A stretch of DNA of 64,000 nucleotides from NCBI GenBank assembly GCA_026225395.1, contig JAMFSR010000016.1, positions 1 to 64,000 on the forward strand, given 5' to 3'. Positions 51,564 through 61,524 of this stretch are shown piece after piece. Within the stretch, counting starts at the first letter, position 1. Every line of letters starts with the position of its first letter. This DNA is from Granulicella sapmiensis (GTDB lineage Bacteria > Acidobacteriota > Terriglobia > Terriglobales > Acidobacteriaceae). The position numbers were made by a program, and so were the translations under genes. The notes under the pieces are model-generated. The model was not told the origin of the DNA and made no database searches. It saw only the letters and a list, made by a program, of their open reading frames with translations.

Positions 51564-52319
51564 TCAATAGGCTCCGCGGCCACTCAGGATGGCCGGAATG
51601 GTCTTGAGCAGCAGCGCTATATCGAGAAATATACTGTGGCTGTCGATATATTGCACATCGAGCGTAACCTGTTTGTCGAAGGCCAGCTCACTGCGTCCGC
51701 TCACCTGCCAGATGCAGGTAAGGCCCGGTTTTACATCTAGCCGACGGCGATCGGTCAGGGTATAGCGGGCAACTTCCTGCGGCACCGGCGGACGCGGCCC
51801 CACCAGCGACATATCTCCGCGCAGCACGCACCACAGCTGGGGAAGCTCATCGATGCTCAGCTTGCGGATAAACGCCCCGGTCTTGGTGATCCGTGGATCG
51901 CGCTTGAGCTTGAAGGTGACGCCTTCACCATGTTGATTGACCGCCAGTAGTTGTTCCTTGCGCGCTTCGGCATCCTTCACCATCGAGCGAAACTTCGGGA
52001 AGGGAAACGGCTGTCCCCACTGCCCGATGCGGGTCTGCGAGAACAGCGGAGAGCCGCCGTCCTCCAGCCATATGGCCAGGGCAACTACCAGAAATACCGG
52101 GGAAAGCGCCACCAGGACGATCGCAGACACCACGATATCCATTAGCCGCTTAAGGAATGTCGTTCCCGAAACGACGGCGACCCAGCCGAACTTCTTGAGG
52201 CCGATACGCAGGGACCGGAACCGGCGGCTGGAAGAGCGGCCGGCGTAGTCGCGGTAAAGCTCATCCACCAGAGCTTTCCGGCGCAAGCCACTTTCCCGTT
52301 TCCCTTTCACCGTTTCCAC
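51564..52319 (-). CDS. Phosphoglycosyl transferase (WcaJ/PglC-type), initiating enzyme
   Basis: The protein has 251 residues. A re-entrant membrane helix near 58-84 (LKRLMDIVVSAIVLVALSPVFL) is followed by the catalytic PGT domain: GSPLFSQTRIGQWG, KFRSMVKDAE, D157-E158-L-P-Q, RGDMSLVGPRP and DVKPGLTCIWQVSGR. All conserved positions are intact. It transfers a hexose-1-phosphate from a UDP-sugar to undecaprenyl phosphate, starting the repeat unit. It is the first gene of a three-gene minus-strand operon with the PGT-GT26 fusion and the nucleotidyltransferase-like fusion. The 390 bp upstream contain a cluster of symmetrical sites. Confidence 0.94.
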   Translation of the reverse strand: METVKGKRESGLRRKALVDELYRDYAGRSSSRRFRSLRIGLKKFGWVAVVSGTTFLKRLMDIVVSAIVLVALSPVFLVVALAIWLEDGGSPLFSQTRIGQWGQPFPFPKFRSMVKDAEARKEQLLAVNQHGEGVTFKLKRDPRITKTGAFIRKLSIDELPQLWCVLRGDMSLVGPRPPVPQEVARYTLTDRRRLDVKPGLTCIWQVSGRSELAFDKQVTLDVQYIDSHSIFLDIALLLKTIPAILSGRGAY

Positions 52320-52568
52320 GCCAAAAACCTCATTGCTCGCAACCTATCGGTCGTACTTGAACCTGGCTTAAAGTAAGTCGGATGTACCCCATCGAGCCTC
52401 AACTCTTCGGAGGAGAAACTGAATACGCCATTTGGGTGATACGGCAGACGAAACGGGAACGATCCCCAAATCTCTCTGGATGGAGACTAGTCTCCGCGTC
52501 CGGCCGGCGCAATCTACGGTCGTCTCACTCTTTAGTAACATCGGCCCAGTTACGGAACGTCCCTTTCC

Positions 52569-52624
52569 GAACCACAAAGACCCCCAAGGGGTATAGGTAG
52601 TGGTTCAAAAGGGGTATCGACCCC
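52569..52624. promoter_or_regulatory. Cluster of nested palindromes and AAGGGGTAT direct repeats
   Basis: Within 56 bp there are four elements. GAACCAC (52569-52575) pairs with GTGGTTC (52600-52606). CCCC-AA-GGGG is at 52582-52591. AAGGGGTAT occurs at 52586-52594 and 52609-52617. GGGGT-ATCG-ACCCC is at 52611-52624. It lies between the divergent PGT operon (start 52319) and the STAS gene (start 52710). The density of symmetry suggests a regulator-binding region that could control both sides. The rest of the 390-bp gap shows no gene. Confidence 0.5.
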
Positions 52625-52709
52625 ATCTGCTGCCTTTGGTAAACCTTTAGTTGCTTGCTAGAAGAAGAGTATACTTCAGTCAAAACACACGGAGAACTCG
52701 GGCAAGGAT

Positions 52710-53069
52710 ATGAGTACGCGGAGCGATAGCATGAATGTTCTAAGTTCCCAGGAACAAGGTATTTCGGTTGGCCAGGTTGATTCGAGGATGTTGGATGCAA
52801 GCACTGCCGGGGCTTTCCGCGATGCCGTCAAGCCGCTTCTGACCCAGGACGCCCGTGTCGTGCTCGATCTTTCGAAGGTTGAGTTTATCGATAGCAGTGG
52901 CTTGGGTGCTCTCGTCTCCTGCCTGCGCCAGGCTCATGCCATCGGCGGCGACATCAAGTTGTTCGGCCTGGGCAAGTCTGCCCGCGCTCTGTTTGAACTG
53001 GTTCGCATGCACCGCGTGTTTGAAGTCTTCAACGACGAAAAAGAAGCGATCTCCTCTTATCGCTCTTAA
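52710..53069 (+). CDS. STAS-domain anti-sigma factor antagonist (RsbV-like)
   Basis: A 119-residue single STAS domain. The phosphorylation region FIDSSGLGALVSCLRQA places Ser62 at the site phosphorylated in SpoIIAA/RsbV proteins. ARVVLDLSKVEFID and GGDIKLFGLGKSARALFELV are typical of the fold. When unphosphorylated it should bind the RsbW-like kinase (48108), releasing that kinase's target; the PP2C protein (46918) would reset it. It lies upstream of a glycosyltransferase series in the same direction (95 nt), which ties this switch to glycan synthesis. Confidence 0.93.
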   Translation: MSTRSDSMNVLSSQEQGISVGQVDSRMLDASTAGAFRDAVKPLLTQDARVVLDLSKVEFIDSSGLGALVSCLRQAHAIGGDIKLFGLGKSARALFELVRMHRVFEVFNDEKEAISSYRS

Positions 53070-53164
53070 CCACGTTTGCCGCTGCCGCCTCCACAAGCAA
53101 GCAGCGGCGAAATAGCAACAAGAAGCCGTCCTTGCGCGGCAAAGTATAGAGCCGGGACGATCCG

Positions 53165-54400
53165 ATGAATCTCACCCAGCGACGCCGGATCGCCTATCTC
53201 GTCAGCAAATACCCAGACTTTTCGCACACCTTCATCCTGCGGGAAGTCCTTGCACTACGGCAGCGCGGCCTTGAAATCGAAGTCGCCTCCATCAACGATG
53301 CACCGCCCCTCGAAAAACTTACCCAGGTAGAGCGCGAAGAGGCCGCTCGTACGTTCTACGTGAAGCGTAGCGGCGTCGAGGGTGTGCTACGCGCGGCGTG
53401 GTGGATGCTGTCGCAGGAGCCGGCCGGTTTGTTGCGCGGGTTGGCTTATGCGTTCAAGCTTGGGCACGAAGACCCTTTCCGCACAGCGCGCTGCCTGTTC
53501 TATTATCTTGAGGCGCTGCTGCTCGCCAAATGGATGCACGAACGGTCGATCACCCATCTTCACGTCCACTTCGCCACGCCCGCGGCCACGGTCGGTCTGA
53601 TCCTCACGCACGTCGTCCCCGTCACTTTTTCGATGACCGTCCACGGCCCCGACGAGTTCTATGACGTATCAACCTACTTCCTCGCCGAGAAGATCGAGGC
53701 CGCGAAGTTCATCGTCTGCATCAGCTACTTCGCGCAGAGCCAGCTGATGAAGCTGACCCCCGGTCGCAACTGGAACAAGTTCGATATCGCACGTCTCGGC
53801 GTCGACACCTTTCAATTTTCGCCGCGCCTCTTCCGCGCATCACCTGCGCCGTTCCAGATCCTATGCGTGGGCCGCCTGGTCTCTGCCAAAGGGCAGCGCA
53901 TCCTCATCAAGGCAGTCGATCTGCTCCTGAAAGCAGGACACAACCTGCAACTCCAACTAGTGGGCGATGGCCCCGATCGCGTCGATCTCGAAACCCTCGT
54001 GACCTTGCGAGGATTATCAGGAGCCGTATCCTTCGCGGGTACCGTCAACCAGGAAAACATCAAGACGTTCTACCAGAACGCCGGCGCCTTCGCGATCGCC
54101 AGCTTTGCGGAAGGCATTCCCGTCGTCCTGATGGAAGCGATGGCGATGGAGATCCCCTGCGTAGCGACGCGGATCACAGGCATCCCAGAACTAATTGAGG
54201 ACGGCGTCGACGGCTTGCTGGTCGCACCATCGGACATCAAAGGCATGGCCGCCGCCATCGAGCGCCTCATCGGCTCGCCAGAGCTGCGTGAGTCGCTTGG
54301 CAAGGCAGGCCGCCAACGTGTCCAGCGCGAGTATGAGCTCGCAACCAGCGCCGACCGTCTCAGCAGCGTCTTCGCTTCTCGACTGGAGCGCCCGGAGTGA
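53165..54400 (+). CDS. GT4 glycosyltransferase
   Basis: A 411-residue GT-B enzyme of the colanic-acid type (WcaL-like). The N-terminus is RIAYLVSKYPDFSHTFILREVLAL; the middle has HLHVHFATPAATVGLIL and SMTVHGPDEFYD. The donor-binding half has FQILCVGRLVSAKGQRILIKAV and AFAIASFAEGIPVVLMEAMAMEIPCVATRI, with the E-x7-E motif. It probably extends the lipid-linked glycan in the cytoplasm. The following GT2 gene starts at GTG inside its stop codon (4-bp overlap), so the two are co-translated. Confidence 0.92.
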   Translation: MNLTQRRRIAYLVSKYPDFSHTFILREVLALRQRGLEIEVASINDAPPLEKLTQVEREEAARTFYVKRSGVEGVLRAAWWMLSQEPAGLLRGLAYAFKLGHEDPFRTARCLFYYLEALLLAKWMHERSITHLHVHFATPAATVGLILTHVVPVTFSMTVHGPDEFYDVSTYFLAEKIEAAKFIVCISYFAQSQLMKLTPGRNWNKFDIARLGVDTFQFSPRLFRASPAPFQILCVGRLVSAKGQRILIKAVDLLLKAGHNLQLQLVGDGPDRVDLETLVTLRGLSGAVSFAGTVNQENIKTFYQNAGAFAIASFAEGIPVVLMEAMAMEIPCVATRITGIPELIEDGVDGLLVAPSDIKGMAAAIERLIGSPELRESLGKAGRQRVQREYELATSADRLSSVFASRLERPE

Positions 54401-55602
54401 TCCAACAGCTCGAAAAGATTCTGGTCGACGCCTGGAGTCTCGTTGCCGGTGCGGCCGCTGTCATTTCGCTTCCGGGGACGGTAGAGCTTTTCGTCCTAAG
54501 CGCAGCCGCGCTATTCCAAGTCAGAAAGCCACCATCAGGCGTAGCGGCGGGGCCATGGCACGTAGCCGTCGTGGTGCCTGCGCACAATGAAGCACTGGGC
54601 ATAGCGTCTTGCGTGCAAAGCCTGCTCTCCGCCGACAAAGGCAACATGCAGACCACCGTGTATGTGATTGCCGATAACTGCACGGACAACACGGCGGAGG
54701 TCGCCGAACAAGCCGGCGCAACCGTACTGCGCCGCACCAATGAAGGAGAACGCGGCAAAGGCTACGCGCTGCACTTCGCGTTCACCGAGCTCGAAGCAAC
54801 AGGCTTCGACTGCGTCATCATCGTCGATGCCGACACCACCGTCTCCCCGAACCTCATCACCGCTGCCGCCGAAGCCATGCGCAACGGCGCAGCGGGAGTG
54901 CAGGTGCAATACCTCGCGCGCAACGCAGACGCCAGTGCGCGAACCAGACTGCAGGCGCTGGCAATTCGCGCGTTCAACGTGATCCGTCATCGCGGACGCC
55001 AAAACCTGGGCCTCTCAACGGGCATTCTCGGCAACGGGTTCGGCCTGCGCAGAGACACGCTGGCCGCCGTACCCTATCTCGCATCCTCCGTCGTAGAAGA
55101 CCTCGAGTACCACCTCGCACTCGTCCGCTCCGGCCACAAGATCACCTTCGTCAACAACGCCGCAGTCTTCGGCGAGCTGCCCACCGGCGACAAAGGCGCG
55201 CAAACCCAGCGCTCCCGCTGGGAAGGCGGCCGCTTTCGCATGCTCTTTGAGCGAGCTCCCGGCCTATTCGTCGATGTGCTGAAGGCCCGGCTCCGCTGCT
55301 TCGAACCGATGATGGAGCTCCTGCTGCTTCCGCTGGCGTTCCATGTAGTGCTGCTTGTGGTCGCAGCGTTATCGCCGCAACACCTCGTGCGCGAAGTCGC
55401 ACTGGCGGGCATCGCGGTTGTCCTCTTTCATCTGGCCGTTACGATTGTTGTCGGCAAAGGTGGCTGGCGCGATTTAGCCACGCTGGCGAGCGCGCCATTC
55501 TATATTCTATGGAAGCTCCTCCTCATACCAAGAATGCTCCGCAACGCAAGCGCCAAGCACGCCTGGGTGAGAACCACTCGCAACGAAGAGGATCAACCTT
55601 GA
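54397..55602 (+). CDS. Membrane-bound GT2 glycosyltransferase
   Basis: The protein has 401 residues. GTG start with GGAG 8 nt upstream. An N-terminal helix (residues 10-35) precedes the GT-A domain: VAVVVPAHNEALGIASCVQSL, YVIADNCTDNTAEVAEQAGA, DCVIIVDADTTVSPN (DxD), STGILGNGFGLRRDTL, and the QRSRWEGGR region equivalent to QxxRW. Two or three helices close the chain. The QxxRW-like motif and membrane topology place it near processive or lipid-linked synthases such as cellulose/hyaluronan-type GT2, although short. It is coupled on both sides by 4-bp overlaps. Confidence 0.9.
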   Translation: MIQQLEKILVDAWSLVAGAAAVISLPGTVELFVLSAAALFQVRKPPSGVAAGPWHVAVVVPAHNEALGIASCVQSLLSADKGNMQTTVYVIADNCTDNTAEVAEQAGATVLRRTNEGERGKGYALHFAFTELEATGFDCVIIVDADTTVSPNLITAAAEAMRNGAAGVQVQYLARNADASARTRLQALAIRAFNVIRHRGRQNLGLSTGILGNGFGLRRDTLAAVPYLASSVVEDLEYHLALVRSGHKITFVNNAAVFGELPTGDKGAQTQRSRWEGGRFRMLFERAPGLFVDVLKARLRCFEPMMELLLLPLAFHVVLLVVAALSPQHLVREVALAGIAVVLFHLAVTIVVGKGGWRDLATLASAPFYILWKLLLIPRMLRNASAKHAWVRTTRNEEDQP

Positions 55603-57275
55603 AGTCCGCACGATACTTCGTCCCATTCGCCATCGCTTCGAGCGTCTTCGCGGCGCTGCTCCTTCTGTTAATACGGCACGGCTTGCATCAGGACGCGGGC
55701 GTCTTCGTCTATCCGCTGGACGACGCGTATATCCATTTGGCAGTAAGCCGCAATCTCGCGCTGCATGGCGTATGGGGGATTTCGCCCCACGCCTTCTCCG
55801 GCGCCTCCTCTTCACCCGGCTGGACGCTGCTGTTGGCTGGCATCATCCGCGTCGCGGGCGTCCATGTGCTCACGCCGCTCGTGGCGAACGCGATTGCCGC
55901 AGTGCTGCTGCTTCTGGTTGCGAACCTCGTTCTGGCCCGTGCGCTGCCGCGCGCAGGCATTGCTTTCCTTACGACCGCACTGTGCGCAGTGGTGCTGTTA
56001 GTGCCGCTTCCCGGCCTGGCCATGGTCGGCATGGAACACACGCTCCACAGCCTCGCCATGCTCTGCCTGATCGCGCTCGCGGCCTGGATCTCCAGCAGAC
56101 CGAAAGATGAAGCAATCCCGACAAGCGCAATCGCCGGGCTCCTGCTTCTGGCCGCGTTCAGCGGCGCCGTCCGTTACGAAAGCTGCTTCGGCGTCGGCAT
56201 CATCATGGCCGTCCTGCTCGTGCGGCGCAGGGTCGTCGTAGCGCTGCTGGCGGGCGCGGCTTCGGCTATTGGTCCGGTCTGGTACGGCCTTTACTCCTAC
56301 CGTCACACAGGCCTCTATCTGCCGTTCTCAGTGCTGATGAAGTCCGCGGGACACGGAACGCACAACTCGTTCGACGGTCTGCTGACCTCAAGCGTCGTGC
56401 CCATCCTGCTGCTCATGACAGTCGCCCTGCTCGTCCGGCTAGCCCAGCGAGAGCTAATCCCCGCCTCCGAGCGTGGACCCTTCTGGACCTACGGCCAATC
56501 CTTCCTGATCCTCGTAGTCGGAACGCTGCTCCTCCACGATCTCGTCGGTCCAACTGGCTGGCTGATGCGCTATGAGGCTTACCTTTATGTTCTGGGAGTC
56601 GTAGCGCTCGCGCTCGCCGTAGGTGAGGCAAAAGAGAGCGCCGCGATGCCGGCCAGCCTGCAGGCTACCGCAAAGTGGGCCGCACTGGCGCTGCTGGTCG
56701 CCGTGCTCCCACTGGGGCTTGAGCTGCTGCATCGCGCGCATCACGGATACTCCGACGTCGCAGCCTCCATCCACGACCGCTACGTGGAGCATCTGTCGCA
56801 GGCACAATTCGTAGGCGTGAATATGCCCCACGATGCCGTGATCGCAAACGACATCGGCTTCCTGGCGTTCTATGCGCCGGACGCCAAAATCCTCGATCCC
56901 CTCGGCCTCGGAAGCATCGAGCCGGTGCGCCTGTTGCGCGCCCATCAGCCCATGGATCCGGCCTACATGCAGCAATGGGGCGCCAAGGAAGACGCAAAGC
57001 TGGCCATCCTCCATACCGACTTCCCCGGAATGGACACGATGATCCCGACGGGTTGGGTGCTGGTCGAAAGCTGGTGCTTCCCGCACAACCTCGTCTTCCT
57101 GAACCACGTAGAGAGCTTCTACGCTCCGGACGCAGCCGCAGCAGATACGCTGCGCACCAAGCTCGCGGCGTTCCACGGAGTCTCACCCGAAATCGTGCGC
57201 TATCGCTTCCCGCACGATGGCACGACACCTCCAGTGCCCGCGCGCGGCGAAACCGCGTTCTGTCCCGCGCCGTAG
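55599..57275 (+). CDS. GT-C-like integral membrane glycosyltransferase
   Basis: The protein is 558 residues from the TTG at 55599, which overlaps the previous stop (TTGA) and has AGAGGA 6 nt upstream. The in-frame ATG at 55509 would overlap that gene by 94 bp and add a basic, unrelated N-terminus. There are about 10-12 membrane helices. The first periplasmic loop has YPLDDAYIHLAVSRNLALHG, the Asp-Asp motif of GT-C enzymes that use polyprenyl-phosphate sugars, followed by HAFSGASSSPGWTLLLA. A periplasmic domain of about 170 residues ends the chain. It probably adds a side sugar to the glycan on the periplasmic face. Confidence 0.82.
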   Translation: MKSARYFVPFAIASSVFAALLLLLIRHGLHQDAGVFVYPLDDAYIHLAVSRNLALHGVWGISPHAFSGASSSPGWTLLLAGIIRVAGVHVLTPLVANAIAAVLLLLVANLVLARALPRAGIAFLTTALCAVVLLVPLPGLAMVGMEHTLHSLAMLCLIALAAWISSRPKDEAIPTSAIAGLLLLAAFSGAVRYESCFGVGIIMAVLLVRRRVVVALLAGAASAIGPVWYGLYSYRHTGLYLPFSVLMKSAGHGTHNSFDGLLTSSVVPILLLMTVALLVRLAQRELIPASERGPFWTYGQSFLILVVGTLLLHDLVGPTGWLMRYEAYLYVLGVVALALAVGEAKESAAMPASLQATAKWAALALLVAVLPLGLELLHRAHHGYSDVAASIHDRYVEHLSQAQFVGVNMPHDAVIANDIGFLAFYAPDAKILDPLGLGSIEPVRLLRAHQPMDPAYMQQWGAKEDAKLAILHTDFPGMDTMIPTGWVLVESWCFPHNLVFLNHVESFYAPDAAAADTLRTKLAAFHGVSPEIVRYRFPHDGTTPPVPARGETAFCPAP

Positions 57276-57320
57276 GAATGCATCGCAATACGGCGGCGGA
57301 ATGAACTAACATACCCTCAC

Positions 57321-59072
57321 GTGAGCCCTTCCGAGAACGCAATCGTGATCGACGACGCAACCCTGACGCCGCTGACGGCAGCGCGCCTCTCCGCGCTCCG
57401 CCACGATCTCCGCACACCCTTCAACCAGATCATCGGCTACGCGGAGATGATCGGTGAAGACGCCGAGGACACCGGAGAAGACCAGGTAAACGCGCAGGCC
57501 CTCGCCGTAGCCGCCGCCGCACACGGAACGCTGACGCAACTTACCGGCGCTCTCACAGGCGATCCGGAGCAGATTACTCCGGAACACCTCGCAACCGCCC
57601 GCGAAGAGATGGCCCAACCGCTCGCTGCACTGGAGCAATGCGCACAAGAACTTCGCTCCGTCGTCGAAACAAGTTCACTTCTTCCAGAAGAGACCACCGG
57701 CAATCTGCAACGCATTGAAGGCGCGCTTACAACCTTGCGCTCTCTGATAGACGCGACGGCCGAATGGCATCTACCCGCCGTCGAGGTGATACCCCCGCGG
57801 GTAATCCCCTTATTCGAGCCCGCTGCACCCGTGATTGTTGAAGAAGTCGTCCTGAAGGTCTCTACGCCGCTCGAAGCCCCCAGGCATACCGCTGCGATGC
57901 ACGCGACAATCCTCATCGTCGACGACCACATTGAGAACCGCGACCTGCTGCGGCAGCGTCTGGACCGCGAAGGCTTCACGACAGTCGTCGCAGCGAACGG
58001 CCTCGATGCACTGCAGATCCTCGCCCAAAAACCCATCGACCTCGTCTTGCTGGACGTGCTGATGCCCGGAATGGACGGCATCGAAGTCCTGCAACGCATC
58101 AAGGCCAGCGACACACTGAAGTCGATCCCGGTCATCATGATCTCCGCGCTCGATGAAATCGAGCGCGTCGTCCAGTGCATTGAATCCGGTGCCGAAGACT
58201 ACCTCTCGAAGCCCTTCAACCCCGTGCTGCTCCGTGCCCGCATCGGCGTCACGCTCGAACGCAAACGGCTGCGCGATGACGAAGAACATCAGCGCGCGGA
58301 GATGAAGGTGATGCTCGCGGAGCTCGCGCAGGAGCGCAAGAACGCGCACGACCTGTTGTTGAACATCCTGCCCGAAAAGGTCGCGCAGGACCTGCAATCA
58401 GGGCACTCTGCACCCATGTACTTCGAGGACTGCACGATCTGCTTCACCGACTTCGTAGGCTTCACACTCTCCACCGAAAACATGGCCGCCGAACTCGTCG
58501 TCGAAGAACTGCACACCTTCTTCACCGCGTTCGATCTGGTGATGGAGCGCTACGGCCTCGAAAAAATGAAGACCATCGGCGACAGCTACATGTACGCCAG
58601 CGGCCTGCCCAAGCGCCATCCAGCCAACCCGGTAAACGCCTTGCTAGCCGCGCTCGAACTCCTGCAGGAAACCAAGCGCCTCGCCGACCGTCCCGACGCC
58701 CCGGGCTGGCGTCTCCGCATCGGCCTCCACACCGGCCCCGTCATCGCCGGCGTCGTCGGCATCCGCAAGTTCGCCTTCGACATCTGGGGCGACTCCGTCA
58801 ACTTTGCCTCGCGTATGGAAAGCTCCGGCGAGCCGAACACGATCAACATCTCCGAACGCACCTACGCCCGCGTGAAAGACTTCTTCCAGTGTGAGCACCG
58901 CGGCAAGGTGATGACCAAGGACAAGCGCGAGGTGGACATGTACTTCGTCCGCGGCGTCCAACCGGACCTGGTCAAGGACGGCACTTTCGCCGCCTTCGCC
59001 CGCCGCTACCGCCTCTACTTCTCCGAAGAGCCACCCTCGTTCCCGGAGTTTCTGCTGGGCGTGAAGGGCTAA
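57321..59072 (+). CDS. DHp-receiver-class III adenylyl cyclase fusion
   Basis: The protein has 583 residues and starts at GTG. Residues 20-60 look like a histidine-kinase DHp helix with the H-box R-His28-D-L-R-T-P, but no ATPase domain follows. A receiver is at 195-310 (LIVDDHIENR, Asp245 in VLLDVLMPGMDG, Lys297 in LSKPFN), fully conserved. The cyclase domain is at 365-545: metal Asp377 (FTDFVGFT) and Asp421, transition-state Asn494 and Arg498, and the purine-selecting pair Lys417 and Asp487, which indicates ATP rather than GTP. It should make cAMP under phosphorelay control, soluble in the cytoplasm. It converges with the CheY-like gene. Confidence 0.92.
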   Translation: MSPSENAIVIDDATLTPLTAARLSALRHDLRTPFNQIIGYAEMIGEDAEDTGEDQVNAQALAVAAAAHGTLTQLTGALTGDPEQITPEHLATAREEMAQPLAALEQCAQELRSVVETSSLLPEETTGNLQRIEGALTTLRSLIDATAEWHLPAVEVIPPRVIPLFEPAAPVIVEEVVLKVSTPLEAPRHTAAMHATILIVDDHIENRDLLRQRLDREGFTTVVAANGLDALQILAQKPIDLVLLDVLMPGMDGIEVLQRIKASDTLKSIPVIMISALDEIERVVQCIESGAEDYLSKPFNPVLLRARIGVTLERKRLRDDEEHQRAEMKVMLAELAQERKNAHDLLLNILPEKVAQDLQSGHSAPMYFEDCTICFTDFVGFTLSTENMAAELVVEELHTFFTAFDLVMERYGLEKMKTIGDSYMYASGLPKRHPANPVNALLAALELLQETKRLADRPDAPGWRLRIGLHTGPVIAGVVGIRKFAFDIWGDSVNFASRMESSGEPNTINISERTYARVKDFFQCEHRGKVMTKDKREVDMYFVRGVQPDLVKDGTFAAFARRYRLYFSEEPPSFPEFLLGVKG

Positions 59073-59081
59073 CCGCTTTCC

Positions 59082-59453
59082 TTATGCGGACGCGCCCGGC
59101 AGCAGCGCATTGATCTTCTCCAGCAGCCTCACCACATCCACCGGCTTGGTGTCATAGTCGTCGCAACCAGCAGCCAGCGCCGCCGCACGATCACTCTCAT
59201 TCGCATTCGCCGTTAGAGCAATAATAGGAATCTTCGCCGTCGCAGGATTTGCACGAATCGCCCGCGTAGCATCCCATCCATTCACCACCGGCAAGCTGAT
59301 ATCCATCAAGATGAGATCGGGCGATTCTGAAACAGACATATCGATGGCGAGCTGCCCATCCACCGCCATCGGCACTTCAAACCCGCGGCGGATCAGCCGT
59401 CGCGACAGCATATCGCGGTTCATTTCGTTGTCTTCAACAAGAAGAATCTTCAT
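59082..59453 (-). CDS. CheY-like single-domain response regulator
   Basis: A 123-residue receiver. Conserved residues are present: LLVEDNEMNRDMLSRRL (acidic pair), Asp in DLILMDISLPVVNG, Thr in IIALTANA, and Lys in CDDYDTKPVD. The lack of an output domain suggests phosphotransfer or protein binding. GGAG lies 6 nt before the ATG. It is 53 nt downstream of the hybrid kinase gene on the same strand, so that kinase is the likely phosphodonor. It may relay the signal to the neighbouring DHp-receiver-cyclase protein. Confidence 0.93.
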   Translation of the reverse strand: MKILLVEDNEMNRDMLSRRLIRRGFEVPMAVDGQLAIDMSVSESPDLILMDISLPVVNGWDATRAIRANPATAKIPIIALTANANESDRAAALAAGCDDYDTKPVDVVRLLEKINALLPGASA

Positions 59454-59506
59454 CAGGTGCTCCAGGGGGAAGGCCCAGTAATCAGTGACAAGGTACAGGT
59501 GAGTGT

Positions 59507-61198
<1,692 letters not shown>

Positions 61199-61216
61199 GG
61201 TCGGTCGCTGACTGCG

Positions 61217-61426
61217 CTAGACAGCTTTGCGCTGGAAGGTAGTTTTCTTGGTTCCGGCGAAAGAATCCTTCGCCTTGAAGTTGGCGGCTGTTGCTTTAGG
61301 AAGCGGCTTGGCTCCGGGGGCAGCACTGGCTGCGTTCGCAGCCTTCTCGCGCAGGGCCTGTAGTTTCTGGGCCTGTCGGCTCAGGCCGCCAACCTTGACT
61401 CCGGGTTTGGGAATGAAATCGCTCAT
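61217..61426 (-). CDS. Small basic protein of unknown function
   Basis: The protein has 69 residues and is rich in Lys, Ala and Gln (FIPKPGVKVGGLSRQAQKLQ, AKPLPKATAANFKAKDSF, KKTTFQRKAV). It has no membrane segment and few hydrophobic clusters, so it is likely partly disordered, perhaps binding nucleic acid; this is a guess from composition. AGGA (61437-61434) lies 7 nt before the ATG, and its first three bases are in the 3' arm of a perfect 13-bp hairpin. The stop codon is 18 nt before the hybrid kinase start and in the same frame. The good RBS and coupling argue that it is real. Confidence 0.65.
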   Translation of the reverse strand: MSDFIPKPGVKVGGLSRQAQKLQALREKAANAASAAPGAKPLPKATAANFKAKDSFAGTKKTTFQRKAV

Positions 61427-61434
61427 AGGGAAAT

Positions 61435-61473
61435 CCTACCTCAGAGACTCGATGAACGACTCTCTGAGGTAGG
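61435..61473. promoter_or_regulatory. Perfect 13-bp hairpin overlapping the RBS of the small basic gene
   Basis: The arms CCTACCTCAGAGA (61435-61447) and TCTCTGAGGTAGG (61461-61473) pair perfectly with a 13-nt loop. In minus-strand RNA the 3' arm ends in GGTAGG, immediately followed by A-TTTCCCT-ATG, so AGG of the ribosome binding site is inside the stem. It could hold translation in check, or end transcription from the GH79-like gene, but there is no U run after it. Confidence 0.6.
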
Positions 61474-61524
61474 TTCCGCCGGCAAAGGGCTGTTCCAACG
61501 AGGAAGCGCCCCCTGCCCATTCCC

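Noticed and set aside
52640-52680. A sigma-70 promoter for the STAS gene using TATACT at 52670-52675
   Set aside because: The only TTG-type -35 candidate (TTGCTT) is 13 bp away, too short for a normal spacer, so the pair was not listed.
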